Positions 55,611 through 64,000 of a stretch of DNA of 64,000 nt are shown piece after piece. The notes under the pieces were generated by a model. That model had not been told where the DNA came from. It ran no database searches and saw only the letters and a list, made by a program, of their open reading frames with translations. Made by a program: the position numbers and the translations under genes. The stretch spans positions 62,001-126,000 of the forward strand of contig NZ_JANBVF010000004.1 in the NCBI RefSeq assembly GCF_024437655.1, in the 5' to 3' direction. This stretch comes from Chitinolyticbacter albus (lineage in GTDB: Bacteria; Pseudomonadota; Gammaproteobacteria; Burkholderiales; Chitinibacteraceae). Positions within the stretch are counted from its first letter, which is position 1. Each line of letters starts with the position of its first letter.

Positions 55611-55621
55611 GCTTGTATTTA

Positions 55622-56133
55622 TGCAAAGCGGGCCTGTAAGCCGGGTTCTGTGATCGCGGCGAACCGCGAACGACCGTCATTCCTCTAGGCGTGCCGTTGC
55701 CGACACGCTCCAGCAACCTACCCGCAGACTCAGGGGGCCCCGTCGACGCCTGCTGCTTGGTCTTGCTCCGGATGGGGTTTACCCTGCCGTCCGTGTTGCC
55801 ACGTCCGCGGTGCGCTCTTACCGGTGGTTGCCCACTTCCCCGACGGGAACACCTTTTCACCCTTGCCTGTGCCCGGTCCGGCACGCTTCAATCGCGCCTT
55901 CAACCCGGCCATCCAGTCCATGCACATCCTGGCAAGCCAGTCTGCACCCTTTCTGAACGGATGGACTTTGCCTCGCTTGCGCTCGGCGTAGTCCATGCCA
56001 TCGGCGGTTCAGCTCTCTGTTGCACTGTCCGTCGGCTTTCGCCGCCCGGCCGTTAGCCGGCATCCTGCCCTGCGGAGCCCGGACTTTCCTCCCCCGTGTT
56101 GCCACGGCAGCGACGATCCGGCCTGCTTTGCGC
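55622..56133 (-). ncRNA. rnpB: RNase P RNA, enlarged
   Basis: On the minus strand the RNA contains the conserved GAGGAAAGTCCGGGCTCC, CAGTGCAACAGAGAGC, GAACCGCCGATGGC, GGTAAGAGCGCACCG, GGTAAACCCCATCCGGAGC, TAGAGGAATGAC and ACAGAACCCGGCTTACAGGCC elements of bacterial type-A RNase P RNA. Helix P1 can be formed by GCAAAGC-A-GGCC at the 5' end and GGCC-C-GCTTTGC at the 3' end, giving about 512 nt, well above the 377 nt of E. coli. The extra length lies mainly in P12 (about 120 bases after GATGGC) and in a 26-base insertion between GAAAAGGTG and CGGTAAGAGC. The RNA cuts 5' leaders from tRNA precursors with the protein RnpA. The ends are approximate. Confidence 0.95.
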
Positions 56134-56138
56134 CGCCA

Positions 56139-56627
56139 TTATCCCGCGTGGGGCTCGCCTTGGGTAGGGGATTCCTCGCCCGCACGCGGCAGGCCGCTCG
56201 CAGAGGACAATGCCACAGCCAGTGCCTGGGCCCGCGCCACATTGGCCGCGCTGGCACGCCAGTGCGCGAACACCAGGCGTTCGGCACCTTCCAGCACCAG
56301 CCAGATGCTGTCGCGGCCAAAGGCGTTGACATCCTGTTCCAGCGCGATGCCGGTATAGGCACTGGCCGGATACGTACGCTCGAACACCGTAGCCACGCCA
56401 AGCAGCCGCCAGCGGCGATAGAACTGCGTGCCATCCCAGCCCTGCTCGCTGGGCAGCGCCCACAGCACGGTGGCCAGCGCCAGCATGGTGTACCAGAACA
56501 GGCCGAAGAAGCCGTGCTCGAAACTGGCGCCCGACAACAAGGGCCGACCGAACCAGGCCGCGGCGGCGATCACGGCGAGCGCGGCCCACCAGCCAGGACG
56601 AAAGGCCGCACGATGGACGATGGGCAT
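56139..56627 (-). CDS. Membrane protein of unknown function coupled to pyrC
   Basis: This 162-aa protein starts at the ATG that overlaps the pyrC stop (TGATG at 56625-56629). It has two predicted transmembrane helices (WWAALAVIAAAAWFG and GLFWYTMLALATVLWAL) followed by a cytoplasmic domain with RRWRLLGVATVFERTYPASA and VNAFGRDSIWLVLEGAERLV, and a hydrophilic tail. No family is recognised with confidence. The rnpB transcript begins within a few bases of its stop codon, so the rnpB promoter lies inside the end of this gene. Confidence 0.8.
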   Translation of the reverse strand: MPIVHRAAFRPGWWAALAVIAAAAWFGRPLLSGASFEHGFFGLFWYTMLALATVLWALPSEQGWDGTQFYRRWRLLGVATVFERTYPASAYTGIALEQDVNAFGRDSIWLVLEGAERLVFAHWRASAANVARAQALAVALSSASGLPRAGEESPTQGEPHAG

Positions 56628-57664
56628 CAGTGGGCCAGCCGCCATGAGAGCGCTTCGCCGGCGCGCAGCGGCACCACATCGTGCTCGCCAAAGGGATAGG
56701 ACGCCGGCACGGTCCAGGCGTCCTTCACCAGTGTGACGGTGCCGCTATTGCGTGGCAGGCGGTAGAAATCCGGGCCGTTGAAGCTGGCGAACGCTTCGAG
56801 TGCATCGAGGCGACCGGCGGCCTCAAACGCCTCGGCATAGAACGCCAGCGCCGCGTGCGCCGAGTAGATGCCGGCGCAACCACAGGACGCTTCCTTGGTG
56901 TGCTGCGCGTGCGGCGCGCTGTCGGTGCCGAGGAAGAACTTCGTGCTGCCCGAGGTAACGGCGGCGACCAGCGCTCGGCGATGCTCCTCGCGCTTGAGCA
57001 CCGGCAGGCAGTAGTGATGAGGGCGGATACCGCCCTGGAACAGCGCATTGCGGTTCATCAACAGGTGCTGCGGCGTGACGGTGGCGCCGACATTGTCGCC
57101 GGCATCCAACACGAACTGCGCGGCCTGCTTCGTGGTGATGTGCTCGAACACCACGCGCAGCTCGGGCAGGCGCTGAAGCAGCGGCGCCATCACCTGGTCG
57201 ATGAACGCCGCCTCGCGATCGAACACGTCGACCGCCGGATCGGTGACTTCGCCATGCACCAGGAAGGGCAGGCCGATCTCGGCCATTTTCTCCAGCGTCG
57301 GCATCACGCCATCGAGCCCGGCCACGCCAGCCTCGGAATTGGTGGTCGCGCCAGCCGGGTACAGCTTCACCGCCTGTACCACGCCGCTCGCGCGGGCCTT
57401 GACCACTTCATCGGGCGTCAGGTTGCTGGTGAGGTACAGCGTCATCAAGGGCTGGAAATCACTACCCGCTGGCAGCGCGGCCACAATGCGCTCGCGGTAG
57501 GCCAGCGCCATGTCCACCGTTGAGACGGGCGGCTTCAGATTCGGCATGACGATGGCGCGGGCGAACTCGCGCGCGGTGTGCGGCAGCACGGACGCCATCA
57601 GCGCGCCGTCGCGCAGGTGCAGATGCCAGTCGTCCGGGCGGGTGATGGTCAGGGTCTGGGTCAT
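56627..57664 (-). CDS. pyrC: Dihydroorotase
   Basis: This 345-aa class II dihydroorotase cyclises carbamoyl-aspartate to dihydroorotate in pyrimidine synthesis. The metal site is visible as [10 protein letters not shown] (HxH), the carboxylated lysine in [44 protein letters not shown] and [17 protein letters not shown] (Asp). The length and order of motifs match E. coli PyrC. The downstream membrane protein gene overlaps its stop codon. Confidence 0.97.
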   Translation of the reverse strand: MTQTLTITRPDDWHLHLRDGALMASVLPHTAREFARAIVMPNLKPPVSTVDMALAYRERIVAALPAGSDFQPLMTLYLTSNLTPDEVVKARASGVVQAVKLYPAGATTNSEAGVAGLDGVMPTLEKMAEIGLPFLVHGEVTDPAVDVFDREAAFIDQVMAPLLQRLPELRVVFEHITTKQAAQFVLDAGDNVGATVTPQHLLMNRNALFQGGIRPHHYCLPVLKREEHRRALVAAVTSGSTKFFLGTDSAPHAQHTKEASCGCAGIYSAHAALAFYAEAFEAAGRLDALEAFASFNGPDFYRLPRNSGTVTLVKDAWTVPASYPFGEHDVVPLRAGEALSWRLAH

Positions 57665-57723
57665 GGGTCAGGCTCGTATCGGGTTGGCTGGGCGGCAGGC
57701 CGCCCGCACGCAAGATGATCGGT

Positions 57724-57957
57724 TCAATCGGCGCGCTTGCGGATCAGGAAATGGAAGGCATGGTCCGCCGCGCTCGATTCGACCAGCTCGTGCCCGGTCT
57801 GGCGGCAGAAAGCGGCAAAATCGGTGGGTGTGGCCGGATCGGTGCACGTGACGGCGAGCGTATCGCCGCCCCGCAGATTGGCCAGCGCCTTCTTGGTGCG
57901 CAGGATGGGCAGCGGGCAGTTGAGGCCGGAAAGATCGATGGCAAGATTCGGCGTCAT
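57724..57957 (-). CDS. tusA: TusA-family sulfurtransferase-like protein
   Basis: The 77-aa protein has the TusA/SirA core IDLSGLNCPLPILRTKKALA, with Cys14 in the C-P-x-P motif that carries persulfide sulfur, and the final strand FHFLIRKRAD. TusA passes sulfur for tRNA thiolation and molybdopterin synthesis. The ATG at 57955-57957 is chosen on length; longer in-frame starts add non-homologous sequence. It lies 60 bases upstream of pyrC on the same strand as a possible operon member. Confidence 0.9.
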   Translation of the reverse strand: MTPNLAIDLSGLNCPLPILRTKKALANLRGGDTLAVTCTDPATPTDFAAFCRQTGHELVESSAADHAFHFLIRKRAD

Positions 57958-58124
57958 GGTGACATGATTGCGATAAAAGCCTGATTTTACGCGGCCACGC
58001 GCCGCGCGGCGAGCCGCGCTGCAGCCGGCCACGCGTCTGGTTCGCCGACGCTCGGCAACACTGACGTTGCCAAGGCGGGGCGGACGCGGCACGCTTCGAT
58101 CACAGCCCGCAGCGGAACCTTCTC

Positions 58125-59183
<1,059 letters not shown>

Positions 59184-59226
59184 ACAAGCGGCACTGCTAG
59201 CATCGCCGTTTTGGAGTCTACGCATC

Positions 59227-59817
59227 ATGAAAAGCTGGATCGCCCTCGCCACCCTGCTCGTAGCCGTCAGCGCCCATGCCGGCGAGGCCTCGGGTGAATC
59301 AGGCACCTACATAGAGAACTCGGCCGAGGACGAAGGCTGGGGCTTCAAGGAGTGGTTGTTCGGCGACACTCCGCCCACGCCACCCGAGCAACCCTTCACC
59401 AAGCCGGAACTGGATACGCTCAAGCGCTGGGTGCCGTACTCGGTGAATTACGAATCGCGCGCCAACGATTTCTATATTTCGCTCGACAGTATCAGCGTCG
59501 GCCAGGACGACATCGTCCGCTACGCGATGGCGATCGTTCCCAGGCGCGGCAACGTGCGCAACGTCAGCTTCGAGGGTATCGACTGCAAGACCAAGCAGTA
59601 CCGTGTCTATGCCTACGGTAACGAGGTTGGCAAACAGTGGCAGGATGGCTCGCAGGGGTGGAAGCGCATGGTCAAGAATCAGCGCAACGCCTACCAGGGC
59701 GAGCTGTCGACGGTGTTCTGCAGCGGCGGCACTCCGGAAAAGAGCGCAACCATCGTGAACGAGCTGTGGGACAGCAAGAAACAGCCCAACGACTGCCCGG
59801 GTTGCCGCAACAACTGA
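59227..59817 (+). CDS. CNP1-like periplasmic protein
   Basis: This 196-aa protein has a signal peptide (MKSWIALATLLVAVSAHA), and the start at 59227 is chosen for it (an upstream frame would read the His-codon run). The core YISLDSISVGQDDIVRYAMA and GIDCKTKQYRVYAYG match the CNP1-like family of betaproteobacterial envelope proteins. Its C-terminus has a Cys pair (NDCPGCRNN). The function of the family is not established. Confidence 0.85.
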   Translation: MKSWIALATLLVAVSAHAGEASGESGTYIENSAEDEGWGFKEWLFGDTPPTPPEQPFTKPELDTLKRWVPYSVNYESRANDFYISLDSISVGQDDIVRYAMAIVPRRGNVRNVSFEGIDCKTKQYRVYAYGNEVGKQWQDGSQGWKRMVKNQRNAYQGELSTVFCSGGTPEKSATIVNELWDSKKQPNDCPGCRNN

Positions 59818-59931
59818 TCCGCTGTGCGCGCCTTGGTTGCCTCCGGCGCTTGCAAGGACAGCGCCCGCGAAGCCGCTGGTGCCGTATTCGCGCGCATCGG
59901 CCGGGCAAGCCGGGGGTCTCCGGTCGTAAGC

Positions 59932-59990
59932 AATACGAGGCGTACGGCCAAGGAGCGCGGCGCCGCCTTAGGGTTTGTTCGCCGCGCTTA
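59932..59990. repeat. Diverged copy of the MITE-like element's right half
   Basis: ATACGAGGCGTACGGC, then GGGTTTGTTCGCCGCGCTTA, aligns with the right half of the element at 51092-51210 with scattered differences. Its edge touches the proB stop codon. No left half with a matching terminal repeat is seen, so it is a fragment. Confidence 0.4.
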
Positions 59991-61106
59991 AACCAGCACC
60001 AGATTGTCGCGATGGATCAGTTCGGGCTCGTCGATATAGCCCAGCACCGATTCGATCTGCCCGGTGGGCAGGCGCACGATGCGGCGCGCTTCGGCCGCGC
60101 CGTAGTTGGCGAGGCCGCGTGCGATCTCGCGGCCTTCCGGATCGACGCAGCTGACCACGTCACCGCGCGAGAACTCGCCCTCGACCGCGGTCACGCCGAT
60201 CGGCAGCAGGCTGGAGCCGCGCTCGGCAATCGCGCGGCGGGCGCCGTCGTCGACAATCACGCGCCCCTTGAGCTGCAGGTGATCGGCGATCCATTGCTTC
60301 TTGGCCGCGAGCGGCGTGGTCTGCGCGACGAGCTCGGTGCCGATCGGTTCGCCATTCGCCAGCCGGGTCAGCACGTGCTCTTCGCGGCCGCAGGCGATCA
60401 CGGTGGCGGCGCCACTGCGCGCAGCGCGCTTGGCGGCGATGATCTTGGTATACATGCCGCCAGTGCCGACGCTGGAGCCGGCGCCGCCCGCCATCGCTTC
60501 CAGCTCGGGCGTGCCGGCCACCGCATTGCGGATCAGCGTGGCGGCCGGGTCCTTGCGCGGGTCTGCGGTGTAGAGGCCCTGCTGGTCGGTCAGGATGATG
60601 AGGGCGTCGCCCTCGATCAAATTGGTCACCAACGCGCCCAGCGTATCGTTGTCGCCGAACTTGATCTCGGCGGTGACCACGGTGTCGTTTTCGTTGATGA
60701 TGGGGATCACCCCCAGCTCGAGCAGCGTCAGCAGCGTCGAGCGCGCGTTCAGGTAGCGGGTACGGTCAGCCATGTCCTCGTGCGTCAGCAGCACCTGGGC
60801 GGTCTTGAGCCCGTGCTGGCGGAACGCGCTCTCGTAGGCCTGGCACAGCCCCATCTGGCCGACGGCAGCGGCGGCCTGTTTCTCGTGCACGGTGGCTGGT
60901 TTTTCCTTCCAGCCCAGCCGCGCCACGCCTTCGGCGATCGCGCCGCTGGACACCAGCACCACCGCCTTGCCCAGGCGCGTCAGCTCGGCGATCTCCGCCG
61001 CCCAGCGCGCCAGCGCGCTATGGTCCAGCCCCCGCCCTTCATTGGTGACGAGGCTGGAACCGACCTTGACGACGATGCGTTGCGCGGAATGGATCAGGCT
61101 GTTCAT
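59988..61106 (-). CDS. proB: Glutamate 5-kinase with PUA domain
   Basis: This 372-aa enzyme catalyses the first step of proline synthesis. The amino-acid-kinase domain opens [20 protein letters not shown] and has [20 protein letters not shown] and [20 protein letters not shown]. The C-terminal PUA domain (about 280-372, [20 protein letters not shown]) is present, as in full-length bacterial ProB. proA is not adjacent. It is a single-gene unit convergent with the CNP1-like gene. Confidence 0.97.
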   Translation of the reverse strand: MNSLIHSAQRIVVKVGSSLVTNEGRGLDHSALARWAAEIAELTRLGKAVVLVSSGAIAEGVARLGWKEKPATVHEKQAAAAVGQMGLCQAYESAFRQHGLKTAQVLLTHEDMADRTRYLNARSTLLTLLELGVIPIINENDTVVTAEIKFGDNDTLGALVTNLIEGDALIILTDQQGLYTADPRKDPAATLIRNAVAGTPELEAMAGGAGSSVGTGGMYTKIIAAKRAARSGAATVIACGREEHVLTRLANGEPIGTELVAQTTPLAAKKQWIADHLQLKGRVIVDDGARRAIAERGSSLLPIGVTAVEGEFSRGDVVSCVDPEGREIARGLANYGAAEARRIVRLPTGQIESVLGYIDEPELIHRDNLVLV

Positions 61107-61210
61107 GACATGGCTTCCTGTGGAACCGGCGATTATAGCCGGGCTGTCAGATTTGCTGTTCGGCCGCGAGGAATGGGAAGCTGATCACCTGCGCCCCGCC
61201 CCGGACCGAC

Positions 61211-61786
61211 ATGCCCAATACGCTGCCCCGCTGGCTCAAGCCCGCGCTCTTCGTCGCCTGCCTCGCGCCGCTGGTGTGGACGGGAATATTCGTGCTGCAG
61301 GCCGTCAACCCGGTCGAATACATCACGCACCAGACGGGCACCTGGGCCTTGGTGTACCTGCTCGCCACGCTGGCGATCACGCCGCTGCGCCAGATCAGCG
61401 GCTGGAATCCGTTGATCCGCTTGCGCCGCATGCTGGGGCTCTACGCGTTCTGCTATGTCTGCCTGCATTTCACCACCTGGTTCGCGCTCGATCATGGGTT
61501 TGACGCCGCCGCGATGTGGCACGACGTGGTCAAGCGGCCCTTCATCACTGTCGGTTTCACCGCCTTCACGCTGCTGATCCCGCTGGCAGCCACCTCGACC
61601 GACGCGATGATGCGCCGGCTCAAGCGCAACTGGGGTCGGCTGCATGCGCTGGTCTACCCCATCGCCATCCTCGGCGTGCTGCATTACTGGTGGCTGGTAA
61701 AGCGCGACGTGACCGAGCCTGCGATGTACGCTGCCGTGCTCATCGTGTTGCTGGGCTGGCGTATCGTGCGCCGCTGGCGCGCTTGA
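61211..61786 (+). CDS. msrQ: MsrQ haem-binding membrane subunit
   Basis: This 191-aa protein has six transmembrane helices; YVCLHFTTWFALDHGF and WGRLHALVYPIAILGVLHYW hold the histidines that bind haem in MsrQ (YedZ). MsrQ draws electrons from the respiratory chain to the periplasmic methionine sulfoxide reductase MsrP. In most bacteria msrP lies directly upstream; here the upstream gene is proB on the other strand and no msrP is in the window. The ATG at 61211 has a weak ribosome site. Confidence 0.9.
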   Translation: MPNTLPRWLKPALFVACLAPLVWTGIFVLQAVNPVEYITHQTGTWALVYLLATLAITPLRQISGWNPLIRLRRMLGLYAFCYVCLHFTTWFALDHGFDAAAMWHDVVKRPFITVGFTAFTLLIPLAATSTDAMMRRLKRNWGRLHALVYPIAILGVLHYWWLVKRDVTEPAMYAAVLIVLLGWRIVRRWRA

Positions 61787-61830
61787 TCGCGCGCAACGCA
61801 GAACGGGGCGTCGTCGCCTAAGCTGCAGCC

Positions 61831-62583
61831 ATGGCGCTTTCCCTGAACGATATTGCCCACCTTGCACTGCAGGCCGGCAATCTGGTCCATCAATCCGGCG
61901 GCGATACCGCGCGCACCGCCGACACCATGACGCGTGCCGCCCAGGCGCTCGGCGCCGATCACGCCCATACGCTGGTGTCGTCGCTGAATCTCGGGTTGAC
62001 CATATCCGCGCGCGGTGAGCAGCACACGGCCTTCCACAAGGCGCCGCACATGGGCGTGAATTTCCGCACGCTCACGGGCGTGGAGCGCGCGCTCGCTTCG
62101 CTGGAGGCAGGGCGCATCAGTGTCCAGGCTTTTACCCACCTGCTGGACGATATGCACACCCGACCGCACTACGCACCGCGCTGGTTGATCGCGCTGGTGG
62201 TCGGTTTCGCCTGTGGCGGCTTTGCCGCACTGTTCGGCGGCGATCTCGCTGCCGTAGTGGCGACCACCGTGGGTGCGGGCCTTGGCACCTGGCTGCGGCT
62301 GCGGCTGGCCAAGGCCGGCTACAAGCCGCTGGTATTCGCCATCGCCACATCGGCACTTGCCGCCATCCTGACCGGCGTGCTGGCACGCTGGCTGTCCGCC
62401 ACGCCGGATGCCGCGCTCGCCGCCTCGGTACTGTTCCTGATTCCCGGCGTGCCGCTGATCAATGGCGCGGCCGATCTCCTGAATGGCAACTATCTCAACG
62501 GCACCGTGCGGCTGACCATGAGCGCGGTATTCGTGCTCGGCATAGGCATAGGGATGAGCCTGGCGCTACGGGTGCTGACATGA
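61831..62583 (+). CDS. ThrE-type exporter, large subunit (YjjP-like, DUF1212)
   Basis: This 250-aa membrane protein has an N-terminal soluble domain (about 1-110: NLVHQSGGDTARTADTMTRA, LGLTISARGEQHTAFHKAPH) of the ThrE/YjjP family. Five helices follow, including FACGGFAALFGGDLAAVVATTVGAG and LFLIPGVPLINGAADLLNG (the conserved P-G-x-P-L-I-N-G). Together with the next gene it forms a split ThrE, exporting threonine/serine or, in the YjjPB case, succinate. It overlaps the partner by four bases. Confidence 0.9.
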   Translation: MALSLNDIAHLALQAGNLVHQSGGDTARTADTMTRAAQALGADHAHTLVSSLNLGLTISARGEQHTAFHKAPHMGVNFRTLTGVERALASLEAGRISVQAFTHLLDDMHTRPHYAPRWLIALVVGFACGGFAALFGGDLAAVVATTVGAGLGTWLRLRLAKAGYKPLVFAIATSALAAILTGVLARWLSATPDAALAASVLFLIPGVPLINGAADLLNGNYLNGTVRLTMSAVFVLGIGIGMSLALRVLT

Positions 62584-63035
62584 GCGGCTGGCTGGTCGAA
62601 CTGTGGTCCATCCCCGCTGCACTCGGCTTCGCTGTGCTGTTCAACGTACCGCCGCGCACCTTGTGGTTGTCGTGCGCGCTGGCGCTGGCCGGCCATGGCC
62701 TGCGCTTCGGCCTGGTGCATGCCGGCAGTGACATCGTGCTCGGCACCCTGGTCGCCGCACTCTTGATCGGCTTCTGCGCCGAGTGGTGGAGCCGCCGCGC
62801 CCGCCAGGCCGCGCCGGTCTACGCCGTCTGCGCCGCCATCCCCATGGTGCCCGGCACCTATATGTACAAGGCGGTGCAGGCGCTGTTGCAGCTGGCCAGC
62901 GTGACCGAAGCCAGCCAGGCGCAGCAGCATCTGGTCGATGCCGGATACAACATCGTGAAGGCGGCGATGATCTTGCTGGCCTTGGCGATCGGCATCGCCG
63001 CGCCGGCGTTGTTGTGGCCAAAGAAGGGACATTAG
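62580..63035 (+). CDS. ThrE-type exporter, small subunit (YjjB-like, DUF3815)
   Basis: This 151-aa membrane protein with about four helices includes AAIPMVPGTYMYKAVQALLQ, the P-G motif matching the C-terminal half of full-length ThrE. It starts at the ATG overlapping the partner's stop (ATGA), which indicates equal production. The export substrate (threonine/serine versus dicarboxylate) cannot be decided from sequence. Confidence 0.9.
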   Translation: MSGWLVELWSIPAALGFAVLFNVPPRTLWLSCALALAGHGLRFGLVHAGSDIVLGTLVAALLIGFCAEWWSRRARQAAPVYAVCAAIPMVPGTYMYKAVQALLQLASVTEASQAQQHLVDAGYNIVKAAMILLALAIGIAAPALLWPKKGH

Positions 63036-63698
63036 TGAGCGGGGCGCAATCGGCGTTTGCGCTGGTACGCCATTCGGTGGCGCCGCAAGCCTTCCCCCCT
63101 TGGCGCAAGGGGGGCGAGGGGGGATTTGGCTGGATGCGTCGCCTTTGTTGCGAGCTTGGCGCAGCTGAGGAAAGGCGCTGTTTTGCGCCTAAGGCGCAGT
63201 GTTTTCATGCACGTTCCGCCGCGCCCACGGGTTCATTTCTTTTGCTTCGCCAAAAGAAATGAACCAAAGAAAAGGCGACCCCGTGCCTTACGGCCCTCCG
63301 GGCTACCCTCAGTCGGTCGCGAGCCTAGGTCTCGCTCCACTCCTTCGGCGCTTGGCAAAGGGGAGGAAAACCACGCGCCGGCTCATGTGCCAAGGCGTGA
63401 AGCCACTGCACGCTACGTGAACTCCACTTGGAGCAAGGAGAAAAAGGGGATTTGGCTGGATAGTGCAGCCTGTCTTTGTTTGCTTGGTGCTTCTGCAAAC
63501 TCTGGCAGACTTGATCACCCACGCTGTTTACTCATATGCACCCCTGATCATTCGATCAGAAGTTAATTTGTCGGCTTGTCGGCCATTGCCGCGGTTAGTT
63601 GTCGCTGTTGCGATCTAAAGATCGCACGACCGTTATTCCAGTCGACGAATATACTTCCGCCCCGTTGCAAACATTAATGCCCCAGTAGACACCAGCGA
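63036..63698. other. Gap with repeat copy D
   Basis: The gap is almost entirely repeat sequence (63094-63590), plus a short hairpin TGCGATC-TAAA-GATCGCA at 63609-63626 near the end of the GGDEF gene. Open frames here come from the repeat, and no gene is supported. Confidence 0.5.
63094..63590 (+). repeat. Dispersed repeat, copy D with extended tail
   Basis: This is the longest copy. The CCCCCTTGGCGCAAGGGGGG module starts at about 63096. The core spans about 63210-63372 with a fully paired hairpin GGTTCATTTCTTTTG-CTTCGC-CAAAAGAAATGAACC, and a further block at 63510-63590 is shared with copy B. The region between core and tail differs from copy B, so the family is modular. Confidence 0.88.
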
Positions 63699-64000
63699 TC
63701 AGCCGGGGGGCGAGTCTCCGGTCTCGTCGGCGACTACCCGATTTCGCCCATTTTCCTTGGCGACATAGAGCGCTAGATCTGCTCGCTTGAGGCTGGCGTG
63801 GATGTCCGTATCGTGAGCTTGCCAAATGCCCACCCCGATGCTCACCGTCACCCCCAGGACCTGGTTGTCAGGAAGCATGATAGGGGTAGCCGCAACAGCC
63901 TGCCGGATGCGCTCGGCGACGGCCATCGCCTGCTGTCGATCGGCCTTGGGAAGGAGAGTCGCAAACTCCTCTCCGCCCATACGGGCGGCCAGATCGCCCT
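63699..64000 (-). CDS. GGDEF-domain diguanylate cyclase (C-terminal part, runs off the right edge)
   Basis: About 100 codons are present; the gene begins beyond base 64000. The active-site loop G-G-E-E-F in GDLAARMGGEEFATLLPKAD identifies a GGDEF domain that condenses two GTP to c-di-GMP. GVTVSIGVGIWQAHDTDIHA and LKRADLALYVAKENGRNRVV are the conserved C-terminal strands and helix. The upstream sensory part and the presence of an RxxD inhibitory site cannot be seen. It ends beside repeat copy D. Confidence 0.93.
   Translation of the reverse strand, partial: GDLAARMGGEEFATLLPKADRQQAMAVAERIRQAVAATPIMLPDNQVLGVTVSIGVGIWQAHDTDIHASLKRADLALYVAKENGRNRVVADETGDSPPG

Noticed and set aside
55730-55996. 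88-codon frame on the minus strand within the RNase P RNA, running through the P12 insertion
   Set aside because: It lies entirely inside the conserved structural RNA, has no ribosome-binding site, and reads through core helices that are fixed by RNA function.

Overview
The window is GC-rich, densely coded DNA from a betaproteobacterium, most likely of the Neisseriales (Chitinibacteraceae or Chromobacteriaceae type). The evidence is the combination of UbiK, AceK, cobalamin-dependent MetH, LoiP, YegD, SlyX and NemR/NemA homologues with several secreted proteins carrying chitin-binding CBM5/12 modules and proline-threonine linkers. The genus assignment is an inference; no 16S or other rRNA lies in the window and I saw no tRNA or CRISPR array.

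Layout, left to right. 1-8.7 kb: a partial serine hydrolase, a secreted protein with two CBM5/12 modules, a nitronate monooxygenase, a GH16 glucanase with two CBM5/12 modules, an Hpt-HD-GYP signalling protein, a YfcG-type glutathione transferase and a Cache-type chemoreceptor. 8.7-18.7 kb: a YfeX-type DyP peroxidase coupled to a YqiA esterase, quinone oxidoreductase, a DUF3141/PHA-synthase-like protein overlapping a fabI, and metH. 18.8-25 kb: a frameshifted secreted protein, a DUF4124-STN protein, a two-component system next to a tiny acid-shock-like secreted protein, a decayed GH18 chitinase remnant, and a NemR-type regulon (nemR, a 4-OT tautomerase, nemA) with two matching operators. 25-39.3 kb: a secreted metzincin protease with CBM5/12 and beta-gamma-crystallin modules, prmC, grxD, a BLUF photoreceptor beside folE, a YiiX-like lipoprotein, aceK, an MFS exporter, a LoiP-type protease, a single-HKD PLD protein, a methyltransferase and a HI0933-type flavoprotein.

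39.3-43.2 kb is accessory. It holds a relatively AT-rich PIN-like nuclease gene and a pilin-like gene, bracketed by three copies of a dispersed repeat that recurs at 63.1-63.6 kb. From 43.4 kb the core layout resumes: a secreted beta-gamma-crystallin/GH114 polygalactosaminidase, nitroreductase with a divergent LysR, a cupin, Lrp, slyX, ydgA, yegD, a FrnE-type DsbA, glnK-amtB behind a sigma-54 promoter, ubiK, a GNAT, an enlarged RNase P RNA, pyrC, tusA, a zinc-type CDF exporter, a CNP1-like protein, proB, msrQ, a split ThrE-type exporter, and a partial GGDEF cyclase at the right edge.

Functionally the window combines housekeeping metabolism with a secreted arsenal against chitin, glucan, galactosaminogalactan and protein, suited to attacking fungal or arthropod material. 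It also carries c-di-GMP signalling (HD-GYP, GGDEF) and electrophile/oxidant defence. The least ordinary items are the repeat-bracketed PIN nuclease with a palindromic operator-like site, the enlarged RNase P RNA, and the chitinase pseudogene inactivated by two adjacent stop codons.
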